The notes beneath the pieces are model-generated. The model had not been told where the DNA came from, ran no database searches, and saw only the letters and a program-made list of their open reading frames with translations. The translations under genes and the position numbers were made by a program. DNA of 64,000 bases. Origin: Parvibaculum indicum (GTDB lineage: Bacteria; Pseudomonadota; Alphaproteobacteria; Parvibaculales; Parvibaculaceae). This document shows, one piece after another, positions 53,651 through 61,988 of the stretch (positions are counted from its first letter, which is position 1; each line of letters begins with the position of its first letter). The stretch spans positions 1-64,000 of the forward strand of contig NZ_JAASQO010000007.1 of the NCBI RefSeq assembly GCF_011762095.1. The letters run 5' to 3'.

Positions 53651-56600
53651 GTGAAGTTCAACCGGCTACGCCTTTCCGGCTTCAAATCATTCGTCGACCC
53701 GACCGACCTCATCATCGAGGCCGGGCTTACCGGCGTAGTCGGCCCCAATGGCTGCGGCAAATCCAACCTGCTGGAAGCGCTGCGCTGGGTGATGGGCGAA
53801 AACTCGTTCAAGAACATGCGCGGCTCGGGCATGGAGGATGTGATCTTCGCAGGCACCTCCGCCCGCCCGGCGCGCAACCATGCCGAGGTCGTGCTCTATA
53901 TCGACAATGTCGATCGCACCGCGCCCGCCGCCTATAACGACTGCGAAGTGGTGGAAATCTCGCGCAAGATCGAGCGCGATGCCGGCTCCACCTATCGCAT
54001 CAACGGGCGCGAAGTGCGCGCGCGCGACGTGCAGCTCTTCTTCGCCGACGCTTCCACCGGCGCGCATTCGCCCGCGCTCGTCCGGCAAGGCCAGATTTCG
54101 CAGCTCATTTCGTCCAAGCCGATCAATCGCCGCCGCATCCTCGAAGAGGCTGCGGGCATTACCGGCCTTTATACCCGCCGTCACGAGGCGGAGCTGCGCC
54201 TGAAGGCGGCCGAAACCAACCTCACCCGTCTCGACGATGTGGTGGCGCAGCAGGAATCGCAGCTTGCGAGCCTGAAGCGTCAGGCCCGTCAGGCGGTGCG
54301 CTATCGTAATCTCTCCGGTCAGGTGCGCGAGACGGAAGCCATGCTGCTTCACCTGCGCTGGAGCCATGCACGCGAAACGCTGGCCGCCGAAGAGCAGCGC
54401 CTTGCCGAAACCGATGTGCGCGTTGCCGACCTCACCCGCGAGGCCGCCGCCGCCGCGCGTCTGGAAGGCGAGGCCTCGCAGGGCCTGCCCCAGCTTCGCG
54501 AAAAGGAAGCGGAAGCCGCCGCGCGGCTTCACCGCCTCAATGTCGAGCGTGAAAATCTCGATGCGGAAGAAACCCGCGCCAAGGAACAGGCGACCCGCCT
54601 TTCCGCCCGGATCGAACAGACCGACCAGGATCTCGGCCGCGAGCGGGGGCTGATCGAAGACACCAATGCCGCCATCGAGAAACTCGATGCCGAAACCGCC
54701 GAACTGAAAGCGTCCGAGGAAGGACAGGATCGGGCCAAGGCGGAAGCCGAGACCCGCGTGAGCGAAGCGCAGGAAAAGCTCAATACGCATGAAAGCGAAC
54801 TCGACCAGCTCAATCAGGAAATTGCGAAACTCTCCGCGGAGCGCAACAGCCTGGTGAAATCGATCGAGAACTCGCGCCAGCGCATCGAGAAGCTGGAACG
54901 CCAGCTTGCCGACATTGCCCGCGAGCGCGACACGCTGTCGGACGCGGAAGAAAAGAAAGCCGCCATCGCCGCCCAGACCGCCGAGCTTGAAGAAGCCGCG
55001 GAAAAGGTGACGGCCTCCGAACGTCAGGCGCAGGAAGCCGAAGACGCCCGCAAGAATGCGCAGACCGCCGAAGCGCAGTCGCGCGAGCCGATGCAGGCCG
55101 CCGAGCGCGTGGTCGGCGATCTGGCCGCCGAAGCGAAGACGCTGACCGAACTCTTGGCCGTCGGCGAAAGCGATCTCTTCCCGCCGCTGATCGACGCGGT
55201 GACGGTGGAGCATGGCTACGAAACCGCGCTCGGCGCCGCGCTGGGCGACGATCTCGCCGTGCCGGCCAACGATGCCGCCCCGGTCCATTGGGGCACGCTG
55301 CCGCCTTTCGACACGCCGCCGGCGCTGCCGGAAGGCGTGACGCCGCTTTCCTATTTCGTGCAGGCGCCGCCCGCCCTTGCCCGCCGCCTGTCGCAAATCG
55401 GCATCGTGGTGTCGGAGGAAGACGGCAAGCGCCTTCATGCCTCGCTGAAACCCGGCCAGCGTCTCGTCACGCAGGAAGGCGCGCTCTGGCGCTGGGACGG
55501 CTACACCGCCGCCGCCGATGCGCCCACCGCCTCCGCCAAGCGGCTCGAACAGCGCAACCGGCTTGCCGATCTCGAAGAGGAGCTGGTCGAGGCCCGCCGC
55601 AAGGCGGCCGATGCGCGCACCGCCTTCGAGGAAGCGCGTCTCGCCGCCGAGCAGGCCGCGCAGAACGAACAGGAATGCCGCCGCGCCATGCGCGAGGCAT
55701 CTCAGGCGCATAACCAGCTTCGCGACCGGCTGACCGCGGCCGAACGTGCCGCCTCGCAGCAGATTTCGCGCCTCGAAGCGCTGGCCGAAGCGCATGAGCG
55801 CATCACCGGCGATCTGGAAGAAGCGCGCAAATCGCTCGAGGAATCGCAGAGCGCGCTCGACGCCCTGCGCCCGGACGAGGAACTGCGCAGCCGCGCTGGC
55901 GAACTGCGCGACACCGTCGCCTCGCTGCGGCTGGAACTTTCCGAAGCGCGCGCCCAGGCCGAGGGTCTTCGCCGCGAGGCGGAAGCCCGCACCCGGCGCC
56001 TCGGGGCGATCGAGCAGGAAAGCGCGGCGTGGAAACTTCGCGCCGACAATGCGACCAAGCAGATCGAAACGCTGGAAAACCGGCAGGCGGAAGCCCGCGA
56101 AGAGCTTCAGGCGCTGGAAGGCGTGCCGGCCCAGATCGAGGAAAAGCGCCGCTCGCTGCTGGAATATATTGCCGAGGCCGAAAAGGCGCGCGGCGAGGCC
56201 GCCGACCTCCTCGCCACGGCGGAGACCCAGCTTGCCGAGACCGCCAAGCACGCCAAGATGACGCAGAGCCAGCTCGGCGAAACGCGCGAGGAGCGCGCCC
56301 GGATCGACGGTCTCGTCACCGGCGCGCGCGAGCGGCTGGCCGAATCGGAAGCGCGTATCCGCGAAGTGCTGGAATGCGCCCCGGAAGAAGCCCTCGCCCA
56401 GGCCAATCTGGCCGAAGGCGCGGAACTGCCGGACGCCGACCAGATCGAGGCAAGGCTCGAAAAATACAAGCGCGAGCGCGAGAGCCTTGGCGGCGTGAAT
56501 TTGCGCGCCGAGGAAGAGGCCCGCGAACTCTCCGAAGAGCTCGAGGCGATGAATTCCGAGCGCGAGGATCTCGTCAGCGCCATCGCCAAGCTGCGCCAGG

Positions 56601-57112
56601 GCATCGGCAGCCTCAACCGCGAAGGCCGCCAGCGCATGCTGGAAGCCTTCGAGAAGGTGAACGAGAATTTCGGCCGCCTGTTCACCCACCTCTTCGGCGG
56701 CGGCGAAGCGCATCTGAAGCTCACCGAATCGGACGATCCGCTGGAAGCGGGGCTGGAAATCATGGCCCGTCCGCCCGGCAAGCGGCTTCAGGTCATGTCG
56801 CTGCTCTCCGGCGGCGAGCAGGCGCTGACCGCCATGTCGCTCATCTTCGCGGTGTTCCTCACCAATCCCTCGCCGATCTGCGTGCTGGACGAGGTGGACG
56901 CGCCGCTGGACGACGCCAATGTGGAGCGTTTCTGCGAGCTGATGGAAGAGATGACGCGCACCACCGATACGCGCTTCCTCATCATCACCCATCATGCGCT
57001 CACCATGGCCCGGATGAACCGCCTTTACGGCGTGACCATGCAGGAACGCGGCGTTTCGACACTGGTCTCGGTCGATCTCGACACCGCCGAGCAGATGCGC
57101 GAAGCCTCCTGA
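53651..57112 (+). CDS. smc: Chromosome segregation ATPase SMC
   Basis: SMC organises and segregates the chromosome with ScpAB. The 1153-residue protein has the N-terminal P-loop GPNGCGKSNLLEALRWVMGE (about 32-51), two long coiled coils (about 170-500 and 640-1000), a hinge between, and C-terminal ABC signature LLSGGEQALTAMSLIFAVF with Walker B PICVLDEVDAPLDDANV. Length is normal. Translation starts at GTG 53651. An R2 repeat and a strong terminator follow. Confidence 0.96.
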   Translation: MKFNRLRLSGFKSFVDPTDLIIEAGLTGVVGPNGCGKSNLLEALRWVMGENSFKNMRGSGMEDVIFAGTSARPARNHAEVVLYIDNVDRTAPAAYNDCEVVEISRKIERDAGSTYRINGREVRARDVQLFFADASTGAHSPALVRQGQISQLISSKPINRRRILEEAAGITGLYTRRHEAELRLKAAETNLTRLDDVVAQQESQLASLKRQARQAVRYRNLSGQVRETEAMLLHLRWSHARETLAAEEQRLAETDVRVADLTREAAAAARLEGEASQGLPQLREKEAEAAARLHRLNVERENLDAEETRAKEQATRLSARIEQTDQDLGRERGLIEDTNAAIEKLDAETAELKASEEGQDRAKAEAETRVSEAQEKLNTHESELDQLNQEIAKLSAERNSLVKSIENSRQRIEKLERQLADIARERDTLSDAEEKKAAIAAQTAELEEAAEKVTASERQAQEAEDARKNAQTAEAQSREPMQAAERVVGDLAAEAKTLTELLAVGESDLFPPLIDAVTVEHGYETALGAALGDDLAVPANDAAPVHWGTLPPFDTPPALPEGVTPLSYFVQAPPALARRLSQIGIVVSEEDGKRLHASLKPGQRLVTQEGALWRWDGYTAAADAPTASAKRLEQRNRLADLEEELVEARRKAADARTAFEEARLAAEQAAQNEQECRRAMREASQAHNQLRDRLTAAERAASQQISRLEALAEAHERITGDLEEARKSLEESQSALDALRPDEELRSRAGELRDTVASLRLELSEARAQAEGLRREAEARTRRLGAIEQESAAWKLRADNATKQIETLENRQAEAREELQALEGVPAQIEEKRRSLLEYIAEAEKARGEAADLLATAETQLAETAKHAKMTQSQLGETREERARIDGLVTGARERLAESEARIREVLECAPEEALAQANLAEGAELPDADQIEARLEKYKRERESLGGVNLRAEEEARELSEELEAMNSEREDLVSAIAKLRQGIGSLNREGRQRMLEAFEKVNENFGRLFTHLFGGGEAHLKLTESDDPLEAGLEIMARPPGKRLQVMSLLSGGEQALTAMSLIFAVFLTNPSPICVLDEVDAPLDDANVERFCELMEEMTRTTDTRFLIITHHALTMARMNRLYGVTMQERGVSTLVSVDLDTAEQMREAS

Positions 57113-57152
57113 TCCGACCTTCGTTCATCGGTATCTGAACGATCTCAAAGCC

Positions 57153-57255
57153 CTCATCCTGAGGAGGACGCGCAAGCGTCCGTCTCGAAGGATGGCGATA
57201 AGCACGGGCCTCGCCCTTCGAGACGCGGACTTGCATCCGCGCCTCAGGGTGAGGA
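57153..57255. repeat. Palindromic repeat, family R2, downstream of smc
   Basis: The left arm CCTCATCCTGAGGAGG... to GTCTCGAAGG and right arm CCTTCGAGACGC... to CAGGGTGAGG form an inverted pair of about 100 bases. It matches the unit inside glyS (29605-29697) and those at 36224 and 61324. Confidence 0.88.
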
Positions 57256-57281
57256 ACGGCGTGAGTGACGCAACGTCAAGG

Positions 57282-57304
57282 CCCCGCTTCGGCGGGGCTT
57301 TTTC
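57282..57304 (+). terminator. Rho-independent terminator downstream of smc
   Basis: GCCCCGC-TTCG-GCGGGGC is a perfect 7-bp stem with a UUCG loop, followed by TTTTT. It ends the dsb-smc transcript before the atp operon. Confidence 0.92.
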
Positions 57305-57448
57305 GCGGGAAGGCCGAAGGCCCCTCCCGCCCCTTTGCGAGACTCGGACATGGCGTTTTTTCAGAAACCCGCGAAGGGCGATGCCGCGCCTGCGAAGACG
57401 TGCGTTTTTTCGTTCAAAATCAGGGACTTGGGACGGATAACCCTGTTC

Positions 57449-57477
57449 TTGACAGTCCATGCCCCCGCAAGTAGGGT
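57449..57477 (+). promoter_or_regulatory. Promoter of the F0 ATP synthase operon
   Basis: A consensus TTGACA (57449-57454), a 17-base spacer and TAGGGT (57472-57477) form a strong promoter. It predicts transcription from about 57484, which excludes an in-frame ATG at 57459 as the atpI start and leaves a leader of about 70 bases. The stretch 57305-57448 between terminator and promoter holds no gene I can support. Confidence 0.65.
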
Positions 57478-57551
57478 GCGCGCGGCTTGAGGCGGGGGAA
57501 CTGCGGAATTTTGCGGTCCCGAAGGCCTTTTCAGAAGGCGGAGAACGGGTT

Positions 57552-57905
57552 TTGGCGAACGATAAGCGCGACCCTTACGCTGTCGACGAGAAGGCCTTGT
57601 CCGATCTGGACAAGCGTATCCGGTCCGCGCGGAAATCGACGAAGGACCCCCGAAACCAGCCAGACGATGACGCAGACGCGCGCCGGTCGTCCGATATGAG
57701 CCTCGCATTCCGCATGTCGTCCGATCTCGTGGCCGGCGTGCTGGTCGGAGCGTTTATCGGTTGGGGGCTCGATTGGGTGCTCGGCACCTCTCCGTTCGGC
57801 CTCATCGTCTTTCTGGGGCTCGGCACCGTTGCCGGCGTCAGAAATCTGCTTCGCACGGTCCGAAAGATGTCCGGCGAAGATGGCAAGGACAAGGACGGGC
57901 AATAG
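57552..57905 (+). CDS. atpI: ATP synthase protein I (AtpI-like)
   Basis: The 117-residue protein has a charged N-terminal half (DKRIRSARKSTKDPRN) and two hydrophobic helices (SSDLVAGVLVGAFIGWGLDW and TSPFGLIVFLGLGTVAGV), the AtpI/Gene1-like fold that assists c-ring assembly or Mg2+ supply. The start is taken as TTG 57552, giving MANDKRDPY, because the operon promoter lies at 57449-57477 and homology begins here; an upstream ATG at 57459 would be outside the mRNA. It is the first gene of the F0 operon. Confidence 0.82.
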   Translation: MANDKRDPYAVDEKALSDLDKRIRSARKSTKDPRNQPDDDADARRSSDMSLAFRMSSDLVAGVLVGAFIGWGLDWVLGTSPFGLIVFLGLGTVAGVRNLLRTVRKMSGEDGKDKDGQ

Positions 57906-57935
57906 CCCGACGTAATAAAACAGGGGCTTTGCGCC

Positions 57936-58709
57936 GTGGCAGCTGAATCCGGGTCTGGTTTCCCAGTCGATCCTCTTCACCAGTTCGTGGTGAACAAGAT
58001 TTTTCCGCTGGAGATCGGCGGCATCGATGCCTCCTTCACCAATTCCAGCCTCTGGATGATCGTCGTTCTGGGCTTCGTTACCGCCTTTACCGTGATCGGC
58101 ATGAGCCGGCGCTCCATGGTGCCCGGCCGGCTGCAATCCTCGGTCGAGATCTTCTACGAATTCATCGCCAACATGGTGCGCGACAATGCGGGCCATGACG
58201 CGCAGCGTTTCTTCCCGTTCGTCTTCACGCTCTTCATGTTCGTCTTCACGGCGAACGTCATCGGCCTTTTCCCCTACGCCTTCACGGTGACGAGCCACAT
58301 CATCGTCACCTTCGCGCTGGCGATCATGGTCTTCCTGGGCGTCACGGTGACGGGCCTCATCCTGCACGGGCCGAAATTCTTCGGTCTCTTCGTGCCGTCG
58401 GGCGTGCCGGTCTACATGCTGATCCTGGTGACGCCGATCGAGATCATTTCCTACATCTCGCGTCCGATCAGCCACTCGGTTCGTCTTTTCGCGAACATGC
58501 TGGCCGGTCACATCACGCTGAAGGTGTTCGCAGGCTTCGTGATTTCGTTCCTGGGCGCGGGCGCGGTCGGCTGGGCCGGCGCCGTGCTGCCCTTCGGCAT
58601 GATCGTGGCGCTCACCGCGCTCGAATTGCTGGTCGCGGCGCTGCAAGCCTATGTGTTCGCGGTTCTTACCTGCATGTATCTGGGCGATGCGCTGCATCCG
58701 GGTCACTGA
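57936..58709 (+). CDS. atpB: ATP synthase F0 subunit a
   Basis: Subunit a forms the proton half-channels. The 257-residue membrane protein has the hallmark arginine in [19 protein letters not shown] and C-terminal [20 protein letters not shown]. The N-terminal [14 protein letters not shown] is typical of alphaproteobacterial AtpB. Translation starts at GTG 57936, 30 bases after atpI. A hairpin lies in the 127-base gap before atpE. Confidence 0.96.
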   Translation: MAAESGSGFPVDPLHQFVVNKIFPLEIGGIDASFTNSSLWMIVVLGFVTAFTVIGMSRRSMVPGRLQSSVEIFYEFIANMVRDNAGHDAQRFFPFVFTLFMFVFTANVIGLFPYAFTVTSHIIVTFALAIMVFLGVTVTGLILHGPKFFGLFVPSGVPVYMLILVTPIEIISYISRPISHSVRLFANMLAGHITLKVFAGFVISFLGAGAVGWAGAVLPFGMIVALTALELLVAALQAYVFAVLTCMYLGDALHPGH

Positions 58710-58737
58710 TCCCGCGCGGCTCGCCGTTTAAGTCATT

Positions 58738-58758
58738 GCGGCCTCCAAAAGGGGCCGC
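58738..58758 (+). other. Intercistronic hairpin between atpB and atpE
   Basis: GCGGCC (58738-58743) pairs with GGCCGC (58753-58758). No long T-run follows. It may protect the atpE message, which is usually needed in excess because the c-ring has about ten copies. Confidence 0.45.
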
Positions 58759-58836
58759 GCCGTTTGAAAAACAAGAGATTTGTCGGGTCACTCCGGCCCG
58801 TCAGAGTTCCAGTTAACCCCGAAGGAGCAGAAGGTT

Positions 58837-59061
58837 ATGGAAGCAGAAGCAGCAAAGTACATCGGCGCCGGCATCGCGTGCCTCGGCATGGGCGGCGCGG
58901 GCATTGGCCTCGGCGCGATTTTCGGCAACTACCTGGCGGGCGCGCTGCGCAACCCGTCGGCGGCTCAGGGCCAGTTCGGTAACCTGATCTTCGGTTTCGC
59001 CGTGACGGAAGCGCTGGGCATCTTCTCGCTGCTCGTCGCGCTGATCCTGCTGTTCGCGTAA
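58837..59061 (+). CDS. atpE: ATP synthase F0 subunit c
   Basis: The 74-residue proteolipid is a two-helix hairpin: a first helix with the glycine run [14 protein letters not shown], a polar loop RNPSAAQGQ, and a second helix with the proton-binding glutamate in [20 protein letters not shown]. The carboxylate is followed by ALG, as in H+-coupled c subunits rather than the Na+ type. ATG 58837 has GAAGGAG upstream. The c-ring of this protein drives rotation. Confidence 0.97.
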   Translation: MEAEAAKYIGAGIACLGMGGAGIGLGAIFGNYLAGALRNPSAAQGQFGNLIFGFAVTEALGIFSLLVALILLFA

Positions 59062-59151
59062 TCCCCAAGATCTTTTTCTCGGGGATTTAACGACTGGCTG
59101 GCCGCCTTGCCGGATTCGTCCGGAGGCGGCCATTCCGGCTAGGAGAAAAAA

Positions 59152-59745
59152 ATGGCCACTGAGACGGCGCATCAGATCGTCGCCCAAGTTGAACATGCGG
59201 ACCCGACCGAGCACACCATGGCCGGTCAGGAAGCGGCTCATGGCGGCGCTCACGAGACCGGCTTCCCGCCATTCAATCCGGACTCGTTCTCGTCGCAGCT
59301 CATCTGGCTGGCGATCAGCTTCGGCATCCTCTATCTGCTGATGTCGCGCGTCGCCCTGCCCAAGATCGCGACCGTTCTGGAAGAGCGTCACGACCGCATC
59401 GCCGACGATCTCGATCAGGCGGAGCAGTTCCGTTCGCAGACGCAGGAAGCGATCGAGGCCTATGAAAAGGCGCTCGGCGAAGCCCGCGACGAAGCTCACA
59501 AGATCGCCCAGGCGACGCGTGACGAGCTTCAGGCCGAAACGGACCGCCAGCGTCAGGAAGTCGAGGGCGAGCTTGCCGCCCGGATCGCCGACGCGGAATC
59601 GCGCATCAAATCGACCAAGGACACGGCCATGGGCAATGTCCGCGACATCGCCGCCGACGTGGCCGGTACCGTGGTCAGCCAGGTGCTTGGCGAAAATGCC
59701 GACACGGCCGCTCTCGAGCGCGCCGTCGACGCGGAAATCAAGTGA
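59152..59745 (+). CDS. ATP synthase F0 subunit b' (second b-type subunit)
   Basis: The 197-residue protein has a non-conserved N-terminal extension (about 1-45), one membrane helix (SSQLIWLAISFGILYLLMSR) and a long charged coiled coil, the b-type stator fold. Two different b subunits, b' and b, occur in Alphaproteobacteria and phototrophs; this one is the b' type by position and extension. It is followed by atpF 10 bases later. Confidence 0.93.
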   Translation: MATETAHQIVAQVEHADPTEHTMAGQEAAHGGAHETGFPPFNPDSFSSQLIWLAISFGILYLLMSRVALPKIATVLEERHDRIADDLDQAEQFRSQTQEAIEAYEKALGEARDEAHKIAQATRDELQAETDRQRQEVEGELAARIADAESRIKSTKDTAMGNVRDIAADVAGTVVSQVLGENADTAALERAVDAEIK

Positions 59746-59755
59746 GGAGAGACTT

Positions 59756-60241
59756 ATGCTTCTGACAGGTGAATTCTGGGTCCTCCTCGGTCTGATCGTT
59801 TTCATCGGCATCGTCATCTATATGCGCGTGCCGGGCATGCTGACCAAGTCGCTCGACGAGCGCGGCGCCGGCATCGCCAAGGAACTCGACGAGGCCCGCC
59901 GCCTTCGCGAGGAAGCCCAGCAGGTGCTGGCCTCCTATCAGCGCAAGCAGCGCGAAGCGATGAAGGAAGCCGAAGACATCGTCGCCCAGGCCAAGGTGGA
60001 AGCCGAAGCCATGGCGAAGGAAACCCGCGACAACCTCAAGGCCCAGGTCGAGCGCCGCACCCAGATGGCGGAGCAGAAGATCGCGCAGGCCGAGGTTCAG
60101 GCGATGAACGAAGTTCGCGCCGTGGCCGCCGACGTCGCCATCGAGGCGGCCCGCCGGCTGATCGCGGAAAAGGTCGACACCTCCAGGGATGCGGAGATCA
60201 TCGAAAAGTCGATCGCGGATCTCACGGCCAAGCTGCACTGA
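59756..60241 (+). CDS. atpF: ATP synthase F0 subunit b
   Basis: The 161-residue protein has an N-terminal membrane helix (FWVLLGLIVFIGIVIYM) and a long alpha-helical stalk (EARRLREEAQQVLASYQRK) that binds the F1 delta subunit as part of the peripheral stator. ATG 59756 has GAGGAGAG upstream. It is the last gene of the F0 operon; the F1 genes are elsewhere in the genome, as is usual for the group. Confidence 0.95.
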   Translation: MLLTGEFWVLLGLIVFIGIVIYMRVPGMLTKSLDERGAGIAKELDEARRLREEAQQVLASYQRKQREAMKEAEDIVAQAKVEAEAMAKETRDNLKAQVERRTQMAEQKIAQAEVQAMNEVRAVAADVAIEAARRLIAEKVDTSRDAEIIEKSIADLTAKLH

Positions 60242-60262
60242 CGGCTCGCCAACCGAACGCCC

Positions 60263-60302
60263 GAAACCCCGCCCTCGGAAACGAGCGGCGGGGTTTCTTT
60301 TT
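60263..60302 (+). terminator. Rho-independent terminator of the atp F0 operon
   Basis: GAAACCCCGCC pairs with GGCGGGGTTTC, extended by CTCG/CGAG around a GAAA tetraloop, and is followed by TTTTTG. A bulged C interrupts the stem once. Confidence 0.9.
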
Positions 60303-60307
60303 GTGCA

Positions 60308-60377
60308 TCCCCTCCCCCTTTTCTTCACCTCCCCCTTTGACGGGGGAGGTCGGCGCGAAGCGCCGGGAGGGGGCGAC
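60308..60377. repeat. Palindromic repeat family R4 after the atp operon
   Basis: CCCCTCCCCC and CCTCCCCCTTTGACGGGGGA are followed by GGTCGGCGCGAAGCGCCGGG, similar to the unit at 28145-28258. The stretch to the next gene start (60454) holds no coding sequence. Confidence 0.65.
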
Positions 60378-60453
60378 GCAAGAGCGCGGAACGCACCTTT
60401 TCTCCCCCGGCTCGACAAGGCAGGATACGCCCTCACACAGGGGAGAGGGGCCG

Positions 60454-61254
60454 ATGCTGTCCGACTATCAGAAGACCGAATTCACCCATGAGGGCGAGAC
60501 GAAGCCCGTCTATACGCGGGGGATGGGGCCCGCCGTCATCGTCATTCATGAGATTCCCGGCATCACGCCGGAGGGCGTCCGATTCGCGGACTGGGTGGTC
60601 GATGCGGGGTTTCGCGTCTATATGCCGGAGCTTCTCGGCATAGCGGGCAAGCCGCTCACCACGCCCTATGCCCTGCGCTCGATCGCAAAACTCTGCATCA
60701 GCCGCGAGTTCCATGTGCTGGCCGCCCATCGCTCCAGCCCCGTCACCGACTGGCTGCGCGCGCTGGCCCGCCACGCGCATGAGGAAGCCGGCGGCAAGGG
60801 CGTCGGCGCCATCGGCATGTGTTTCTCGGGCAATTTCGCCCTCTCCATGATGATGGAACCCTCCCTGATGGCGCCGGTGCTGTCGCAACCCTCCATGCCC
60901 TTCCCGCTCGGCGCCGAGCGCAAGGCCGCGCTCCATCTCTCTCCGCGGGAATGGCAATGCGTGAAGGACCGCTGCGCCCCTGTCGAAGAAGGCGGACGGG
61001 GCGACAAGGTGCTGGGCCTGCGCTTCAAGGGCGACCGTTTGAGCCCGCCGGAGAAATTCGAAACGCTGCGCCGCGAGCTCGGCGACGCTTTCGAGGGCAT
61101 CGAACTCGACGACAGCACCGCCAATCCCGATTCGCCCGCGCCGCAGCCGCACAGCGTCGTCACGAACGACCTCATCGACCGCGACGGCGAACCGACCAGG
61201 GAAGCGGCGAAGCGCGTGATCTCGTTTTTTCGGGAGCGGCTTCTGGGGACCTAA
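60454..61254 (+). CDS. Dienelactone hydrolase-family protein
   Basis: The 266-residue alpha/beta hydrolase has the oxyanion strand AVIVIHEIPGITPEGVRFA and the nucleophile region GAIGMCFSGNFALSM, where cysteine is followed by FSG as in dienelactone hydrolases (Cys nucleophile) instead of the usual Ser. The C-terminal SVVTNDLIDR contains a possible catalytic acid and VISFFRERL ends the chain. The substrate is unknown. ATG 60454 has a GGGAGAGGGG site. Confidence 0.82.
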   Translation: MLSDYQKTEFTHEGETKPVYTRGMGPAVIVIHEIPGITPEGVRFADWVVDAGFRVYMPELLGIAGKPLTTPYALRSIAKLCISREFHVLAAHRSSPVTDWLRALARHAHEEAGGKGVGAIGMCFSGNFALSMMMEPSLMAPVLSQPSMPFPLGAERKAALHLSPREWQCVKDRCAPVEEGGRGDKVLGLRFKGDRLSPPEKFETLRRELGDAFEGIELDDSTANPDSPAPQPHSVVTNDLIDRDGEPTREAAKRVISFFRERLLGT

Positions 61255-61267
61255 CCCCACACTCAGC

Positions 61268-61426
61268 TGTCATCCCGGCGAAAGCCGGGACCCATTGGCT
61301 CTGCGGCGACTGCCGCCTTCGCTCCTCACCCTGAGGAGCAGACGTCAGTCTGCGTCTCGAAGGGCGAGGCCCGGGCTTGCCGCCGTCCTTCGAGACGGAC
61401 GCATTCGCGTCCTCCTCAGGATGAGG
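61268..61426. repeat. R3 unit and R2 palindrome between convergent genes
   Basis: TGTCATCCCGGCGAAAGCC with GGGACCCA (about 61268-61295) is followed by an R2 unit at 61324-61426 with arms CCTCACCCTGAGGAGC... and ...CCTCCTCAGGATGAGG. This fills the gap between the hydrolase and the leftward nucleotidyltransferase-like gene; no gene is present. Confidence 0.86.
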
Positions 61427-61433
61427 CCAATAT

Positions 61434-61988
61434 TTACCCCCCCACCAGCCGCACTTCCGGCCACTTCTCCAGCCAGCGCGCCGCCTTGCGTCGCAGTTCG
61501 GCCGCGTCGAAATTCGCGACCGGGTTGGGGCGGATCACCATGTCTTCAATGTCGTCGAAGCCCTTCGGCGCGTAGACATCGCCCGCCGCCGACATTCCCA
61601 CCATGCAGGCGGGCGCGAGGAAACGGTCGATCCCGTCGGTCGCTTTCGCGAGCGGTGGATAGGGCCGCCCGAATTTTTCCTCATACCAGAGATGCACGCG
61701 CGCCTGATTGCGGATTTCCATTTCCACGCCGAGCCCGGAAAACAGCTCCCGCCCGCGGGCGATCGCATCGTCCTCCGCCTCCCATGAGGTGTCGGAATCG
61801 AAATAGAAAATGTCGTAATCCTTGATGCCATAGCCCGGCTCGCGCCCGGTCAGCGCGTTCCAGACCGTCTGGAAAAGACAGCCCGAAACGAGCCAGCTAT
61901 CGGCAAGCCCCAGCTCCGGCAACAGGGACAGGACGGCGCGGTTCGCCTCATTGGTCAGCGCCAGTTCCGTGAACCGCGTCGCCTCCAT
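61434..61988 (-). CDS. NTP_transf_6/DUF925-type nucleotidyltransferase-like protein
   Basis: The 184-residue protein contains LVSGCLFQTVWNALTGR and then GIKDYDIFYFDSD, which carries the paired aspartates of a minimal nucleotidyltransferase site; the overall match is the DUF925/NTP_transf_6 family, whose function is unknown. The ATG shares a base with the stop of the upstream serine hydrolase gene (TGATG), so the pair is translationally coupled. Confidence 0.82.
   Translation of the reverse strand: MEATRFTELALTNEANRAVLSLLPELGLADSWLVSGCLFQTVWNALTGREPGYGIKDYDIFYFDSDTSWEAEDDAIARGRELFSGLGVEMEIRNQARVHLWYEEKFGRPYPPLAKATDGIDRFLAPACMVGMSAAGDVYAPKGFDDIEDMVIRPNPVANFDAAELRRKAARWLEKWPEVRLVGG

Noticed and set aside
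57459-57551. ATG at 57459 as the start of atpI
   Set aside because: It overlaps the predicted promoter and the extra residues show no similarity to AtpI.
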